64,000 nt of DNA, from positions 26,366,001 through 26,430,000 of the forward strand of contig NC_135367.1 in assembly GCF_051622035.1 (NCBI RefSeq), read 5' to 3'. This stretch comes from Arctopsyche grandis (lineage: Eukaryota > Arthropoda > Insecta > Trichoptera > Hydropsychidae). The notes beneath the pieces were generated by a model. That model did no database searches. It was not told the DNA's origin and saw nothing but the letters and a program-made list of their open reading frames with translations. A program made the translations under genes and the position numbers. This document shows positions 22,459-35,703 of the stretch, in pieces (position 1 is the first letter of the stretch; each line of letters opens with the position of its first letter).

Positions 22459-24250
22459 AATTATTTATTTATTTTATTCTAAACAGACCATTGTGGCATA
22501 ACAGGAATTCCTAAAGCGCCACAATGGTCAAAAAAATATAACACAAAAAAAAAACAAAATAACAATTAAACATAAATTAATACATAACGAAAATAATATA
22601 CTCATCAATTATACATAAAAAAAATACATTTGAACATAAACATAAATACATCCATACATAAACATAAAAAATAGCATTTAATAATAACAGATAAAGTAAA
22701 AATATCAAATAAAATATAGCATAAGGAATGCCTTGCACCTACAGCCAGTTTCAATAAATATGTAAGAAACAACTACAAATACAAAACATCCCTGTAAGGC
22801 CCAAATGGAAGAGAGTTAATCAAAATTTCACTCATAAATCACAATCAATCATGAAAACAATGATGAGCGCAGACTACCAGATAAATGGGTTAGAGTAATT
22901 TCCGACAATTTACGCTCACTAAGGTGGAAAATATCACATTCAGTCTCGGCAGCAACGATTTCATTAAGAAGTCGAATAGCTCTTGGAATAGGAGCCATTC
23001 GAAAAAGGACTGTGCGGGCAGGAGGCGGACTGGGACTGAAATCAGTGCATGCCAGGAGTCAAAGGGGGCCCCCAGGGTTACAAAAATTTGTCCACCCCTC
23101 CCCTCCATATAACAAAATTTTCTTCTTTCAGCATATAACACAATCATAAAAAACTTTATAGTAATAAATAAAATAAAATTAAAATAAGTAAAAATACAAA
23201 GAAGAGAATGTCTTGCATCTGCAGCCTGTTCTGATAAATACAAAACAAGCTACATACAAATACAAAACATCCCTGAGAGGCCCAAATAGAAGATAGTGGA
23301 TTAAGATTCCACACAAACATCACATTCAAATTATTATGAAAATAATGATCAGCGTAGACTACCAGATAAATATGTTAAAATAATATCCGATAATCTACGC
23401 TCACTTAGGTGGAAAACATCGCATTCAGGCACAGCAGAAACGATTTCATTGAGTAGTCGAATAGCTCTTGGAATAGGATCCATTCGAAAAAGAACTGTGC
23501 AAGCAGGAGGTACAACCATCAAATGATGGTGTCTACCACGCACATAGTTATTAGGGACATAAAGTCCCAACTGTTCCGGCAACAATGGGCATGACGTATT
23601 AGCACGCAGTAGCTGGAGAACGAATTAATGAGAAATTTCTCCGAAGTTCAAGGGAATTATACCCAAGCATGCTCAAAAAGAAAGGATTAGGATAGAGATA
23701 TGGGTAGTACCCATACTCTTTCTTATATAGAAAATGAAGAAATGATTTTTGCACTTTTTCGATAATAAGAGAGTAGTTTGCTTCATGCGGATTCCACACA
23801 ATCGCATTATACTCTAGCTTACTTCTAACAAACAAGTTGAAAAGCAAGCGAAAAGATTTGGGGTTGGAGCATATCTCAAGACAAATCCAAGTCGACGAAA
23901 GGAAACGTCAGCAACTGTCTTGATGTAGTTGTGAAAAGTGGATTGAGGATCAAAAGTGATACCCAAGTCGACCATAGATTCCACACGCTTCAACAACACG
24001 GATCCAATGGAATATCCGTGACAATTATACCCAAAAGGAATGGAGTAGGGTAGATATATGGGTAATACCCAAACTCTTTCTTATAGAGAAAACGAAGAAA
24101 TGCTTTTTGCATTTTTTCAATCATGAGAGAGTAATTTGCTTCATACGCATTCAAAGATAAAATGTATCGTAATAGTGTATTACCTAATTGCCGCATTCTG
24201 CAACGAGAAGGGTACTTGAAGTACATACACTCTGATACAGCAGAGTTAAG
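22459..24250 (-). mobile_element. Rearranged cluster of LINE 3' ends (Jockey/CR1-like ORF2 C-terminus)
   Basis: At the 3' end is a hairpin, GACCATTGTGGC paired with GCCACAATGGTC (22488-22530), followed on the minus strand by AATAAATAAATAA. The ORF2 C-terminus occurs in two partial copies. At about 22857-23010 the frame contains PIPRAIRLLNEIV. At 23349-23585 it contains LGLYVPNNYVRGRHHHL and ends FHLSERRLSDIIL. Upstream, 23599-23847 gives VRSKLEYNAIVWNPHEANY and 23814-23999 gives DLGITFDPQSTFHNYIKTVA. A duplicated piece at 23990-24226 repeats ANYSLMIEKMQKAF. Neighbouring blocks are out of frame with one another, so this is a pseudogene cluster. A third copy of the 3' part is at 42240-42664. 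Confidence 0.85.
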
Positions 24251-25164
24251 CCGTTTCTACAGCATAAATTCGAGAGTTACATCGAAAAAGGAAACAGTAA
24301 GAAGATCTAGAAAATAAATTGCGCTATAAAAAAAGAGTCCGATACATCTCCGATGGCAAATGCGAGCTTTCGCGATCGGAGCCAGACTACACCTACGGGC
24401 CAACGAACATAACGCCCAGAGAGAAATGTACCGGAAGAACACCGACACCAGAGAAGGAGTCGCTCGGTCGTGGAAAAAAGGATCAGAGGAGAAAAGAAGA
24501 CGAATAAGAAATAGAAGAAGATCCGCCGAGTTTAATTATTTCCCTTTGGCTCCGGCGAGGACTTAAAGTGAAACGGTAACCACGGCCATTAGTCCAAGAA
24601 AAAAACACTCTTTTTCTTCCAATTCCAATTTGCTCCCCTTTGATAAGCGAGTCAGCAGTTAAAGCAATTTGAACGCTCCAGTTTTCACGAGGGAAGTGCG
24701 ATAATTTGAAATTTTTAAAAGGGAAGACTTACAGCGTGCCCTTCCTACTTTCTACTCTCGTCTTGTCCGTGAAGCTTCCAGAGCCACTGAACTAATTTGT
24801 ATTAATTACTCGACAAGCCTCAAATTGAAATCACTTCAAAGGGTTTGATCATCTTAAGTGATTTGATTTTTCATTGCCTTCCATTACAGTATTATATTGC
24901 GAATCGCCAGCTTTTAAGTATTACTCTATCTAAGGGGAAGATTATCCTGTAATTTACTACACGACATCAATTAAATTAATATAAATCGGTTATAGTATTT
25001 ATTTCAATTCGTCATATCATCATATCATTACACATATGTATAATACACATTACAACTCATTATTAACATAAATTTAAGTATAATAATACAATATGACGAA
25101 TCTAAATCGTAAAAAAATCATAAAGAGACAGCTTATTATTCGTAATATAATTAGCAATAGAAAT
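24251..25164. other. Unique GC-richer island (24.3-24.8 kb) and A+T-rich flank
   Basis: 24330-24800 stands out in base composition and has no repeat partner. Overlapping short frames on both strands (24257-24448 and 24319-24566) carry no domain. 24800-25164 is A+T-rich with nothing recognised. Confidence 0.35.
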
Positions 25165-26106
25165 CAATGAAAAATCAGCTGATAACTAAAAATAAAACTA
25201 TCACTGTTTGATCTGTGTATGTATGTAGCTTGTATTGGTTAGAAAGTTTGTTTTGGAGGAATAAACAATGAAATTTGAGGTTATGAGTTGCTGCCGGGAA
25301 TACATATGTATACTCATTTATGCCGGGAACGTTACAGTTAAGAATAGTTTATTAATACTAAGATTGCATTAATGATTTGCTTTAAGAATAGTTTATCAAT
25401 GTATGATTGTCCATAAATGAGTTTATGTATTTACAGAAATGAACTTTTCAATCATCAGATAAATTAAATCAGCTGATAACTAAAAATAATTGTATGTGAT
25501 GTATGTATGTAAGCTTATTGTAAAAAACTAAATGTATGTAAGCTTATTGTAAATCATATTAACAATTAGATACAACATAACTTCTTATTGAATACTTATC
25601 TCGCAGATAAAACTCCGTGAAGAGATATACTTCAAGCCGTGAAATGTCAGATTTGACACATTTGGCCATAAATCAATATATATCGTGTTTTACCCTACAA
25701 GAAGCTACACGCCAAATTTGATATTTATATATACATATGAGAGTAAAAACTATAAACATTTATATATTAGAGATAACGAGAACCAATACAGCAAATTTCA
25801 TAAAATATAGAGTGAATTATAGGCGTTTAAAAAATTTAAATCTGAAATGGCCATATCAAGGTGAAAAGGTTGAAGATAGATTATGGTAGCCTTACGTACC
25901 GCCATAGACGTCACCGTATCCGAGATTCTGGATATTTGATACGCATTGTATACGATATTTTATCTCCAACGTAATGGCAGACGATACATTATGTATATTG
26001 ATGACCAAAATAAGCAATATGGCAAAGTATGAAAACGAACGGATAAGAGATATAAAAATTACCACTAACACGAAAACCATGTGAACTTAATAAGAGGTAA
26101 GTAAAA
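25165..26106 (+). repeat. AAGCTTATTG repeat family, long copy
   Basis: Begins with CAGCTGATAACTAAAAATAA and the CTATCACTGTTTGATCTGTG segment, repeats CAGCTGATAACTAAAAATAA at about 25470, then follows the family through the AAGCTTATTG pair and GATAACGAGAACC to AAGAGGTAAGTA. The 19-codon plus frame and the minus frame are both disrupted by small indels in this copy. Confidence 0.7.
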
Positions 26107-26164
26107 ATCAAATCACTTTAAATGATCGAACATTTTAAGTGATTTAAATTTACGGCCTATCTTT

Positions 26165-26410
26165 ATGACTTGGATATTTGTGATTCCAAGTCAATCGTTA
26201 CCTATCAGAGTTTGCCAATTAATCTGATTTCATTGTTGAAAACGGTTCCCCCATCGAATTGGCAAAAAACATACTACCCGCTATGTCACAAATATCTGAA
26301 TTTGATTCATGTACAATATGTAAAAAATTATGTACAAGTCAAAATCCATAGATGCCTCTATTGATTAATTCATTAATTAATTAATTGTTAATTTCGTGTT
26401 CTTCAGTCTC
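26165..26410 (+). mobile_element. SINE body fragment
   Basis: GACTTGGATATTTGTGATTC, AGAGTTTGCCAATTAATC, AACGGTTCC and the TTCGTGTTCTTCAG segment match the family body in plus orientation. The head and the 3' hairpin are absent. Confidence 0.65.
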
Positions 26411-26579
26411 TAAAATATTACCTGATATAAATTAATTCAGTATCTCTCGAAAAGAGCATGTTACTATACATAGCATACATATATTGCTTTCAAAATTGAG
26501 AAGAGCAATGACGTATGATAATTTAAAAAATATAAAAAATTTAAAAAAAAATTCAATAGAGGACAAATAAGCAAAAAAT

Positions 26580-26690
26580 TGTACTTCATAAAAAATAAAA
26601 CGTGATCAGGGTCTGAATACAAATCAGTCAAAATTTCGAGATCGAATTTTCTCACGATTACACAACTTGTATTGATAGTTTATTTAATGT
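26580..26690 (+). repeat. 3' end fragment of the ACTTCCGG family
   Basis: AAACGTGATCAGGGTC, AATCAGTCAAAATTTCGAG and TCGAATTTTCTCACGATTAC correspond to the end of the 6.86-8.23 kb array. Confidence 0.55.
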
Positions 26691-26902
26691 AGTTAAAAAA
26701 GCAAAATTACTATAAAACCAACCTATATAATATATAGAATACGATATTCATATACATATATATCTATTAACTTACATTTGTTTTATCTAAAATGTGCTGA
26801 TCTGGTTGAGGGATTGTTTAATTTGAAATTGTAACGCGTTCTATTGTTGTATTTGTTTTCGAATATTTGTTTTATATTTGCTAGTTTTAGTTTTTAATAT
26901 AT

Positions 26903-27286
26903 TGTTGCGTAGGGGTGGGTGGAGGATCCTAGTAAAAGGCCAACAGTCGCTTCACAGCATTTATTGATGATTCAGGAGATACACGCAGTGTCACTGCTAA
27001 GTCCAGAATGCCTTAATATCGCCTACGTACCGCCTTATAAAGGGTAGATCTCTCAGGACGCCTAATCTGTTTACCTGTTGTATAGTCACGTATTCGGATA
27101 TGTATTTCCAAGACATTGGGTCTTCCCGTACCGATTCTGAGAAATAACTAATAACGGTCATTGTTTAGCCTAAGTGCACTTAGAGTCCAGATATAATCTT
27201 TGGAAGTAAGTGCATGCATTTAGTTAACCGATAACAGATATCCGTTGGTCTAAGTACAATTCGCTCAATCCACGGCGTACGTAACA
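26903..27286 (-). mobile_element. Solo LTR, 384 bp, target duplication ATAT
   Basis: On the minus strand it starts TGTTACGTACG and ends CCCTACGCAACA. The flanking bases 26899-26902 and 27287-27290 are both ATAT. Within it, on the minus strand, lie a TATA-like box (CCTTTATAAGG) and AATAAATGCTGTGAAGCG, a polyadenylation signal. No internal retroelement sequence adjoins. A related LTR end is at about 38150-38284 on the plus strand. The superfamily is not resolved (BEL or Gypsy). Confidence 0.75.
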
Positions 27287-27324
27287 ATATTTTCATCTTA
27301 TTGTGTGTTTTTTTTTATTTTTTT

Positions 27325-27400
27325 GTTTAGCCATAGGGACGACTTTGAACTACTTCTGGAATGTCACTATGGCGAAATGGTAATCAATAAATAAATATGA
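27325..27400 (+). mobile_element. Retroelement 3' end with hairpin tail type iii
   Basis: GCCATAGGGAC and GTCACTATGGC pair around a loop and are followed by AATCAATAAATAAAT. It is the opposite orientation of the tails at 18.66 and 37.1 kb. Confidence 0.55.
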
Positions 27401-27499
27401 AAAATATATTTTAGAAAGGAGGAAACTGTATGTGTACAAGGAAAATATATTGTTTTCTAGTAAATATTTCAGAATAAGATTAATTTTTTATTTTTACAT

Positions 27500-27925
27500 A
27501 GATATATACCAGGAAGGCTTGACAGGAAGACCCCAATGCGCCTTCCTGGACAATTAATTACAAACAATGCAGCATTTTATTATTATATAAATCACTGTAT
27601 TTCCAGAAGCTGAAGAACACTTTATAACAATTAATTAATTAATTAATTATAGAGTTAATCCATTGAGGCATCTATGGATTTAGATTTTGTACATAATTTT
27701 TACAAATTATACACACAATAAATACAGAAGATATGTGACAACAGGAAGGATGGAACCGTTTCAACAATGATCAGATAAAATTGGCAAACTCAGATCGATT
27801 GGAGTCACAAATACTCCCAAATCTAACCAGCAGTATGGCGGATCGAACCCACTGATCACTTGGTGCTAAGCATACATTAAGCATAATTACATTACACGCT
27901 ACCATTAAGCCGCACTGCTGGCTAA
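27500..27925 (-). mobile_element. SINE with hairpin tail type i
   Basis: The perfect 10-bp hairpin CCAGGAAGGC / GCCTTCCTGG is at about 27508-27550. The body has GGAACCGTTTCAACAATGAT. The head at 27830-27925 carries the B box complement GATCGAACCCACTGATCAC and CCGCACTGCTGGCTAA. Confidence 0.8.
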
Positions 27926-28500
27926 GATATTTAAAATGGTGTTTAAATTTTATTATAATTCATTTACGTTTGGATATACATATGTATGTACATATGTCCC
28001 TAAAGAAAAAAAAATTTAAATTAAAAAAAACCATTTAAGGGGTTGCCTGAAATTTTAATTATGGTCCAGTAAGCCGCATTAGAATTGAAATTACCCTCAA
28101 ATGAAACCTACCATGCTCATTAAAAATAATTAATTTGAAGTAGGCATTTGTTGACCACGGGATAATCTCTTCACCTCAAATTAAAACTCAAACTCTACGT
28201 CCTTTGAGCTCGGACTAACGGCTTAATGGAGGTGCGAACTTTCGTCACCTGTTGTGCGAGCTTTCGTCACCTGTTGTTGAAGCTTTCACGCCTCCGACTC
28301 TCAAATATTCACGGTGCAGTAGCTCTCAAAAGGTCGTTCTCCCCCAAACCCCCATCCCTATTTCATTCTCAGTACACATAATAACCGTTTCGCACACCCG
28401 GTGTGCCTATTTTCTCATTATTAAAGCCGCAGTTATATGTAGCTTAGAAAGAAAAGCGTTCAAATGTACATGTGTCTATATATAAAGATTCTTTGTGTAG
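27926..28500. other. Unique stretch, GC-richer at 28.15-28.45 kb
   Basis: Contains a short direct repeat (GCGA/GGCG-AGCTTTCGTCACCTGTTG at 28233 and 28257). A 77-codon frame (28252-28485) has no recognisable domain. Confidence 0.35.
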
Positions 28501-29380
28501 ATTTTTTTTGTAGTTTGAATTTCTGAATAATGTATCATGATTAGTATTTGGTTAGAAAATTTGAAAATTATATTTGATAGTATATTTTACACATTATAAT
28601 TAAAAGTACAACCCCTGAAGAAGAACTTTTGGTGAAAATGTTAAAATAATTAAAAATAAATTCCTCTACTCCAACTCAAGATAATACTTCTGCTTGAATC
28701 TGTTTCAGAATATATGTAAGTTGACTTTATTTAGAAGAATCAACGCTGAATTCGATAGCGTTAATTTTCAAAACATTTTGATCCATATCTGATTTCTTCT
28801 TCATCACCAGCTTTGACTCCAAATAATCAGTTAGTGATCGACTAAGCAGTAATATGATTCCGATTATGACTTCATCACTGATTTTGTTTATTTTAAAATA
28901 CTTCAAAACATTTTGTATCTCTCGTAAACATATTCAAAATTTATTTAAAAGTTGAAAAACAATCCAAAATTTGCATATTAATAGGCCTTGAGACAATAAA
29001 CCGATCTCAATAATTGATCATAGGTTTTCAATCCAGTCAGCAAACCAAGCAAGAATTCATAAATATCTTATTATTTTACAGATGATTATCACTCAAAAAA
29101 TTAGAGATAAAATCACCAAGTTGCTATTTTATCTGTATAGACAGTATCAATAGATGATGTTTAGCAATCATTTAAACATCATATTTAGTTCATTCAAAAT
29201 AAATTTTTCAGGCTTTAATATATTTTATGTATATGTAATACAACATATGAACTAAACTGTGTATATTTTCAATATGCATAGATCATAGACCGGTCCTTCG
29301 ATCCGTCCCTAATGCATCACTATTACTATCATAATATATATTTTTACATACATTTCGGAAAAGCACTCGCTATAAATCCC
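28501..29380. other. A+T-rich stretch, no gene seen
   Basis: Nothing was recognised on either strand. Confidence 0.3.
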
Positions 29381-30355
29381 CACGCAACAATGATCATTTA
29401 CAGTTATAGCACAAACCCATCCCCAAACCCCTCACTTTCGACCCTATATTTTAAATAGCCCAAAATCTAACGGAGAGAGGAGGGGGGGTCCAATAAATAA
29501 ATAGTGACATAGAAAAGTAATATAGCGCGCTCAAAGTGTCACATTCGACCATTCGCCGCCTGCTCGTATATTATCGTATTTTTGCGAAGTGGCCCATGTT
29601 TATTTAAATCGATATATTTGCGGAGTGGGAAATGGAGCTCGCATTCTATTCTCAGATCGGAATTTATTGCTCGAAAGACCGAGAGGATGGGAGGAGGGGG
29701 GTGGGGGGTAGTGAGGGGGTGGTAGGGATCCCCCATCGTATTTACGTGTATCCTTTTTAAACTGCCCTCACTTTCGGCACTGGGCTCCGGGGAATTTATG
29801 CAGGGTCACTGTTGACTCGGTCGAATATAATAGAATACTTGGAACTTAATAGTCGAGTGGACGATTCGAATCGCGGATTCGGGGCACGTACGCCCCTGGA
29901 AAAATGCCCCTCTGGGTCGATACACCTCAGCGGTGGGATGAAAAAAGGAGCAAAAGCTCCTGATCCGACTCCGGGATTATTGCCGCCCGCAGGACGAACG
30001 CTCCCGATAAAGTATAAAGTGTCCCCGATACATCAACCGCTACGAGGAACTGTCGCCACACCAACAAAGTCCCCTTTTTTATACACATTCAAGAGCAAAA
30101 AATTCACTTTCGCAAACCGATCATATAAAATACGTGTCCGAATATACTGATGAGTTCCATTTGGTTGTTTTTTTATACACCTACCACCCTCCCCCCCTCA
30201 CTCGTTTCCGTTCGAAGTGTGCCTTTTTCGAAGACGTTGAGATGGATCTGTTCTGAGTGGGTTATTTCAGTGAATAATTTAATCATTTCTCAACGTAATA
30301 AGACATGACTATGTTCTTTACAAGTAGAGGACGGCCAAGTTTATATATGTGCATA
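29381..30355. other. Unique GC-richer island with G-quadruplex-like run
   Basis: 29689-29726 holds G runs of 3, 6, 6, 5 and 3 with short spacers. A 112-codon plus frame (29812-30150, starting MTRSNIIEYLELNSRV) is the longest unassigned frame here; it has no domain I know and no clear splice context. A C-rich run lies at 30181-30200. Coding status unknown and doubtful. Confidence 0.3.
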
Positions 30356-30363
30356 TGTAAGCT

Positions 30364-31492
30364 AGGGTTGTCAGGCGTTCCGATTAATCGGGATTGTCAC
30401 CAGTGCTAAGTCTCGTGTCCCTGTGTCCCGAACAAACCTCTCGGGACGCATAATGTCCCGGTTTACTACTTTTTAAATTCCTACAGAAGTTTGTAACTCA
30501 GAATTAAAAAATTAAATCAGCTGATAACTAAAAATAATTGTGATGTATGTATGTAAGCTTATTGTAAAAAACTAAATGTATGTAAGCTTATTGTAAATCA
30601 TATTAACAACTAGATACAACATAACTCCTTATTGAATACTTATCTCGCAGATAAAACTCACTGAAGAGATATACAGTGAAATGTCAGATCTGACATATTT
30701 GGCCAAAAATCAATATACATGAAGCTAGACGCCAAATTTGAAATTTATATATACATATGAGAGTTAAAACTATAAATATTTAAATATTAGAGATAACGAG
30801 AACCTATAGAGCAAATTTTATAAAATATAGAGTGAAATAACATATCAAGGCGAAAAGGTTGAAGATAGATTATGGTAGCCTTACGTACCGTCATAAACGT
30901 CACCGTATCCAAGATTCTGGATATTTGTTACGCATTGTATACGATATTTTATCTCCAACGTAATGGCAGACGATACATTAACGTATATTGATGACCAAAA
31001 TGAGCAATATGGCAAAGTATGAAAACGATCGGATAAGAGATAAAAATGACCACTAACACGAAAGCCATGTGAAATGCAAAGGAGGTATGTAAAAATACGT
31101 AACATGAACTATAAACAAAAAGTCGATATCTGGATCAGACAGTCTGGTACACACTGCAGCAATATTCAACAATGAACTATTTGTCTCTGTCCTATACTTT
31201 CTGGAGAACTATTTGTAGAAGGGACACAAAAAATGTGTATCAGGCATCAATCAATTTATATTTAATCGATAATTTTCTCACACTCAGAATGATTCATCGA
31301 TGATGAATCATTTATGTTTATGTGCATAGTATTTGTATTTTTTTAAATTTAGATGTTTATGACAGCTTTTGTTCCTATTTAAGTAATTAATATAATTTAA
31401 TTATTTAATATAAATTAAAAATAATTTGATCTGATTTTCTTTTTTAGAGGGAGGGTGTTCCGGTTTGACTTGCATGAAATCTGACAACCCTA
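30364..31492. mobile_element. hAT-like non-autonomous element with 8-bp target duplication
   Basis: Terminal inverted repeats are AGGGTTGTCAG at the left and CTGACAACCCTA at the right. The 8 bp TGTAAGCT flank both sides (30356-30363 and 31493-31500). Terminal (T/C)AGGG and an 8-bp duplication are hallmarks of the hAT superfamily. No transposase is present. Subterminal GTCCCGG-type sequence lies at 30410-30465. A member of the AAGCTTATTG family (30507-31092) sits inside it. Confidence 0.75.
30507..31092 (+). repeat. AAGCTTATTG repeat family copy nested in the hAT-like element
   Basis: Begins CAGCTGATAACTAAAAATAA, has both ATGTATGTAAGCTTATTGTA repeats and ends ACCACTAACACGAAAGCCAT and GGAGGTATGTA. 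The 19-codon plus frame (from 30963) and the minus frame of about 74 codons (30881-31105) are both open. Confidence 0.7.
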
Positions 31493-31554
31493 TGTAAGCT
31501 CATCAATATATGCATTATATCTAGTGCATACTCCCAAGTCCATCAGTCGTCTCA

Positions 31555-32061
31555 ATCTTTACTAGTGGTTAGCATATCTTGCTGTGGTCAGTGTGGTTAT
31601 GAGTTCAAATCACACTGTTTGCTGTTGGTCAGACCTTGGTTTGTGACCAGGTCGGTCGTTTCCTATCAGAGTTTGCCAATTTTTCTGATTTTTATTGAAA
31701 CGGTTCCGGCAAAATTGGCTTTCCCTCCCCATTTCTCTCATTGACAGTTATTATGTTATATCAAAGTTTCTCTCCATAGATGTCTCTGTAGAATATTGTT
31801 GTGTAATTGTTGTATACATGTTGTTGGTCGTATTGTATACGATGCTTGCAATGTACTTTGCTATTTTTGACCATAGATGTCATGTATAATTTCGAATTAT
31901 ATAATAATTACGTATATAATTAGGTGTGTTTCTTGATCTATGTATATAGTACTTGATTATGTATATAGTCTTATCTATGTATATAGTTTCTTGATCTATG
32001 TATATGTACATCCTGTCTGTTGATTTTTCAATTAATAAAATTTAAATAAAATAAATAAATA
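31555..32061 (+). mobile_element. SINE, plus-strand full-length copy
   Basis: The head at 31560-31640 has GTGGTTAGCATATCTTG (A box region) and GAGTTCAAATC (B box). The body has GGTCGTTTCCTATCAGAG, TTTGCCAATTTTTCTG and GAAACGGTTCC. The 3' end is A/T-rich (AATAAAATTTAAATAAAATA). The frame at 31695-31889 is an artefact. Confidence 0.75.
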
Positions 32062-32150
32062 GTACACTCGTCGTATTGGAGCGATCTGTAATGACCAGTG
32101 TGCATAGATTGATTGATTGATTGATTGATTGAATAATAAAATAAAATTTT
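32062..32150 (+). mobile_element. Retroelement 3' end with hairpin tail type ii and (GATT)n
   Basis: TACACTCGTCGTATTGGAGC is followed by five copies of GATT and AATAATAAAATAAAAT. It directly follows the A/T tail of the SINE copy, so it may be a second tail of the same insertion. Confidence 0.55.
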
Positions 32151-34090
32151 CATTTCGTTAACCCAATGGTTTCAGTCATAGAAGATCCAATAGCGATTTG
32201 GACCTGCCTGGTCTAGGAGTTGCAGTTTTACAAAACCACCCGGAAAAAACGGTATTCAGTTTTTTTACAAATCAAAAGCCGCTTTAAACGAAACTCTTAT
32301 ATAGTGTTTTTCAGGGGTCTCCAACAATTGACCGGTGAGTTGAATCGACAATTTTTCGAAGGCCGGTGAGCTACAACCGATAATAATAATGAAATTGAAG
32401 ATTATATAATTCATTGAATTTTTTTGAATTGCATTAATAAAATACATATCTTAAATTTATATCTAAGCAGTTTTTGTTAATTATCTGGGTGAAGTTTAAA
32501 AAATAAAAGCCTTGAAAAATATAAAGGACCACGGGCTGGATTCAAGGTATTATCCGACGTCGGATTAGATGATTTCGGGGGCCGAATGTTGTATCTTTCG
32601 TCGTAAGAAAGTTTTACTTCTCATTTGAATCACCCCTCCTAGTCTTTGTGTTCTGAGAAAAATAACCTTTTGCCGTGGCCTTGTAATTGAAACTACTTTC
32701 AATGTTATTTTATTGGTTTATGTCCTGGTCCTCGCTCGTTACTAAGTCTCATTTTTTTGTAGTTCAAACAAATATACTCCTATTCCCTAAGAATGTCTAG
32801 ATATACTCATTTTTTCGTTCTTTCTTAGAAATTTTAAATTCTTAACTGTAAGCTTTGGAGAAAAAAAAATATTAAAAAAAAAACCTTCAAAAGCCGGTTG
32901 ATCGAGCCAAAAATTGCCGGTTTTTTGAAAAATGGTCAAAAATCCGATTTTTTGGTTTTGGTTTTAGCTGGCTTGGAAGCCCTAGTATGGACCATCGAGT
33001 AGGAAACCTTATATTTTCAGTCACAAGTAATCTTTCCAAACTATCCAGCTCTTTTTTTAATATATGCATGTCTGAAGAAGTTGAAGATTCTTTGAAGATA
33101 GACTAACGACAGTCCACTGACTTGTTTTACTGAAGGAGGGATCATTATTTATCCTGCCTGTTCACAATACTCTCAATATACGCCTGCAGCATCACATCTC
33201 AAAGTGTATATTGTGAAAGCAAATAAGAATTTTAAGTTTAATATTTATTTGCAATTCAAATTTACAGTTTGAATTTTAGAACGAGCAAATTTCAAATACA
33301 ATCTCATAGTAAAGTCAAAACTCGTCGTTCCTCCGTTATGAAATACATATTAAATAAAAAAAAAATCAGAAAAAAGCTACCTTTTGAGTGTTGAAAAATA
33401 TTTTATGCCTACTCTACATATTTTATGTACATCTCCAAATGAAAAAAAAAATAGACCATGAAACTTTTACGACGACACTAATACTTGAAATTCAAAAAAA
33501 AAACAACAATTTTATCTCAAATATGAATAAAATGAGTATGTCCATATGTATGTGAAACTTTTAGAATATCTAACTTATTTTCTTATTTGTAATCAAAGTT
33601 TCAATTGTACATACATATATGGCAGACGTTTGAATTCCCTTGTCAGGTATGAAAGTAAGCGAAATTGTTTTATACCAGTTATTTTTTCACACTCGCAAAA
33701 AACAAAGGGACAAGCTTAAAATATCGTACTGTCTTTAAAATAAATTGAATATAAATTCATTGAAAAAAATAAAGTTTTTCAGAAGTATCAACGGTAAGCA
33801 TCAAAAATAATTTTCAGATTAAACTGAGGATGCAGAATGCAATTTAAATTAAATTAAATGTAGGATAATTTTACAACATATAATATATCGTATTTATTGT
33901 TCACATTTTATTGTATAATAAAAGTATAAAAAATATATTTTATAGTGTTAATAAAATACCATTTTAATCTAAAATCAAGTTGATATATATTAAATTTTAC
34001 AACTGGAAGGATTGTAAAACATATGATGTAAAAGTTTATGAATGCTTACAACACATTCTATCAATTCAGTACAGCTATATTGGTATAATA
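32151..34090. other. A+T-rich stretch, no gene seen
   Basis: Short frames (32265-32447 and 32887-33069) have no domain. The text near 32310-32400 and 32520-32600 suggests old repeat sequence but has no partner in this window. Confidence 0.3.
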
Positions 34091-34092
34091 TA

Positions 34093-34600
34093 CTAGTGTT
34101 GTGCCCGATGAAATATCATCGCATGGCTTATGGCATATTAGGCTATTAATTAAAAAAAAAAAAAAATGTGTTGGTCCTGTGTTCGATCTGCACGCTGTCG
34201 TATTTTTTTCAAATAACTTTTAAAATTATTTAATCAAATATTTATATTTAATTGCTTAGTATGAAACAAAAATATAAAAACTACCTACCTACCTACATAT
34301 AAACAATAGAAAAATTAATTAATTAATTAAATAAATTTTCAATATATGGCGCTAAATACTCGGATACTTTTTGCCTTAGAAGAAACATTGGTAGCAAACA
34401 GTATGTATGTATGTATTGGTAGCAAACAGTATAAGTTTTATGTTGATTTGTTATTATGTTCGAATTATATTCGATTTGACGTACATACGTCAAATCGAAA
34501 CGAATATTATAGTACGGTGAGCGTTATCCCACACAGATACACACACAGACTCACAAACAGATAGATACACACACAGACTCACCCAGAATAGCGCTATTGT
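34093..34600 (-). mobile_element. Helitron-like element, hairpin 3' terminus
   Basis: On the minus strand the end reads a perfect stem CGATGA-TATT-TCATCG (34106-34121), then about 10 bases and CTAGT. This hairpin-spacer-CTAG layout is the Helitron 3' signature. Internal sequence (TTCGATCTG, TCGTATTTTTTTCAAATA) matches 46500-46560, where the same element is split by another. The 5' border is not certain; it runs into a TA tract. Confidence 0.65.
34470..34499. repeat. 14-bp perfect palindrome with 2-nt centre
   Basis: Arms TTCGATTTGACGTA (34470-34483) and its exact complement (34486-34499) flank CA. It lies inside the Helitron-like element and is not A+T-only, so chance is less likely than for other palindromes here. 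Confidence 0.85.
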
Positions 34601-34618
34601 ATTATACCTATATACTAT

Positions 34619-35700
<1,082 letters not shown>

Positions 35701-35703
35701 TAT

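Noticed and set aside
29812..30150. 112-codon plus frame
   Set aside because: No domain, no splice or start context; kept only as a remark in the island entry.
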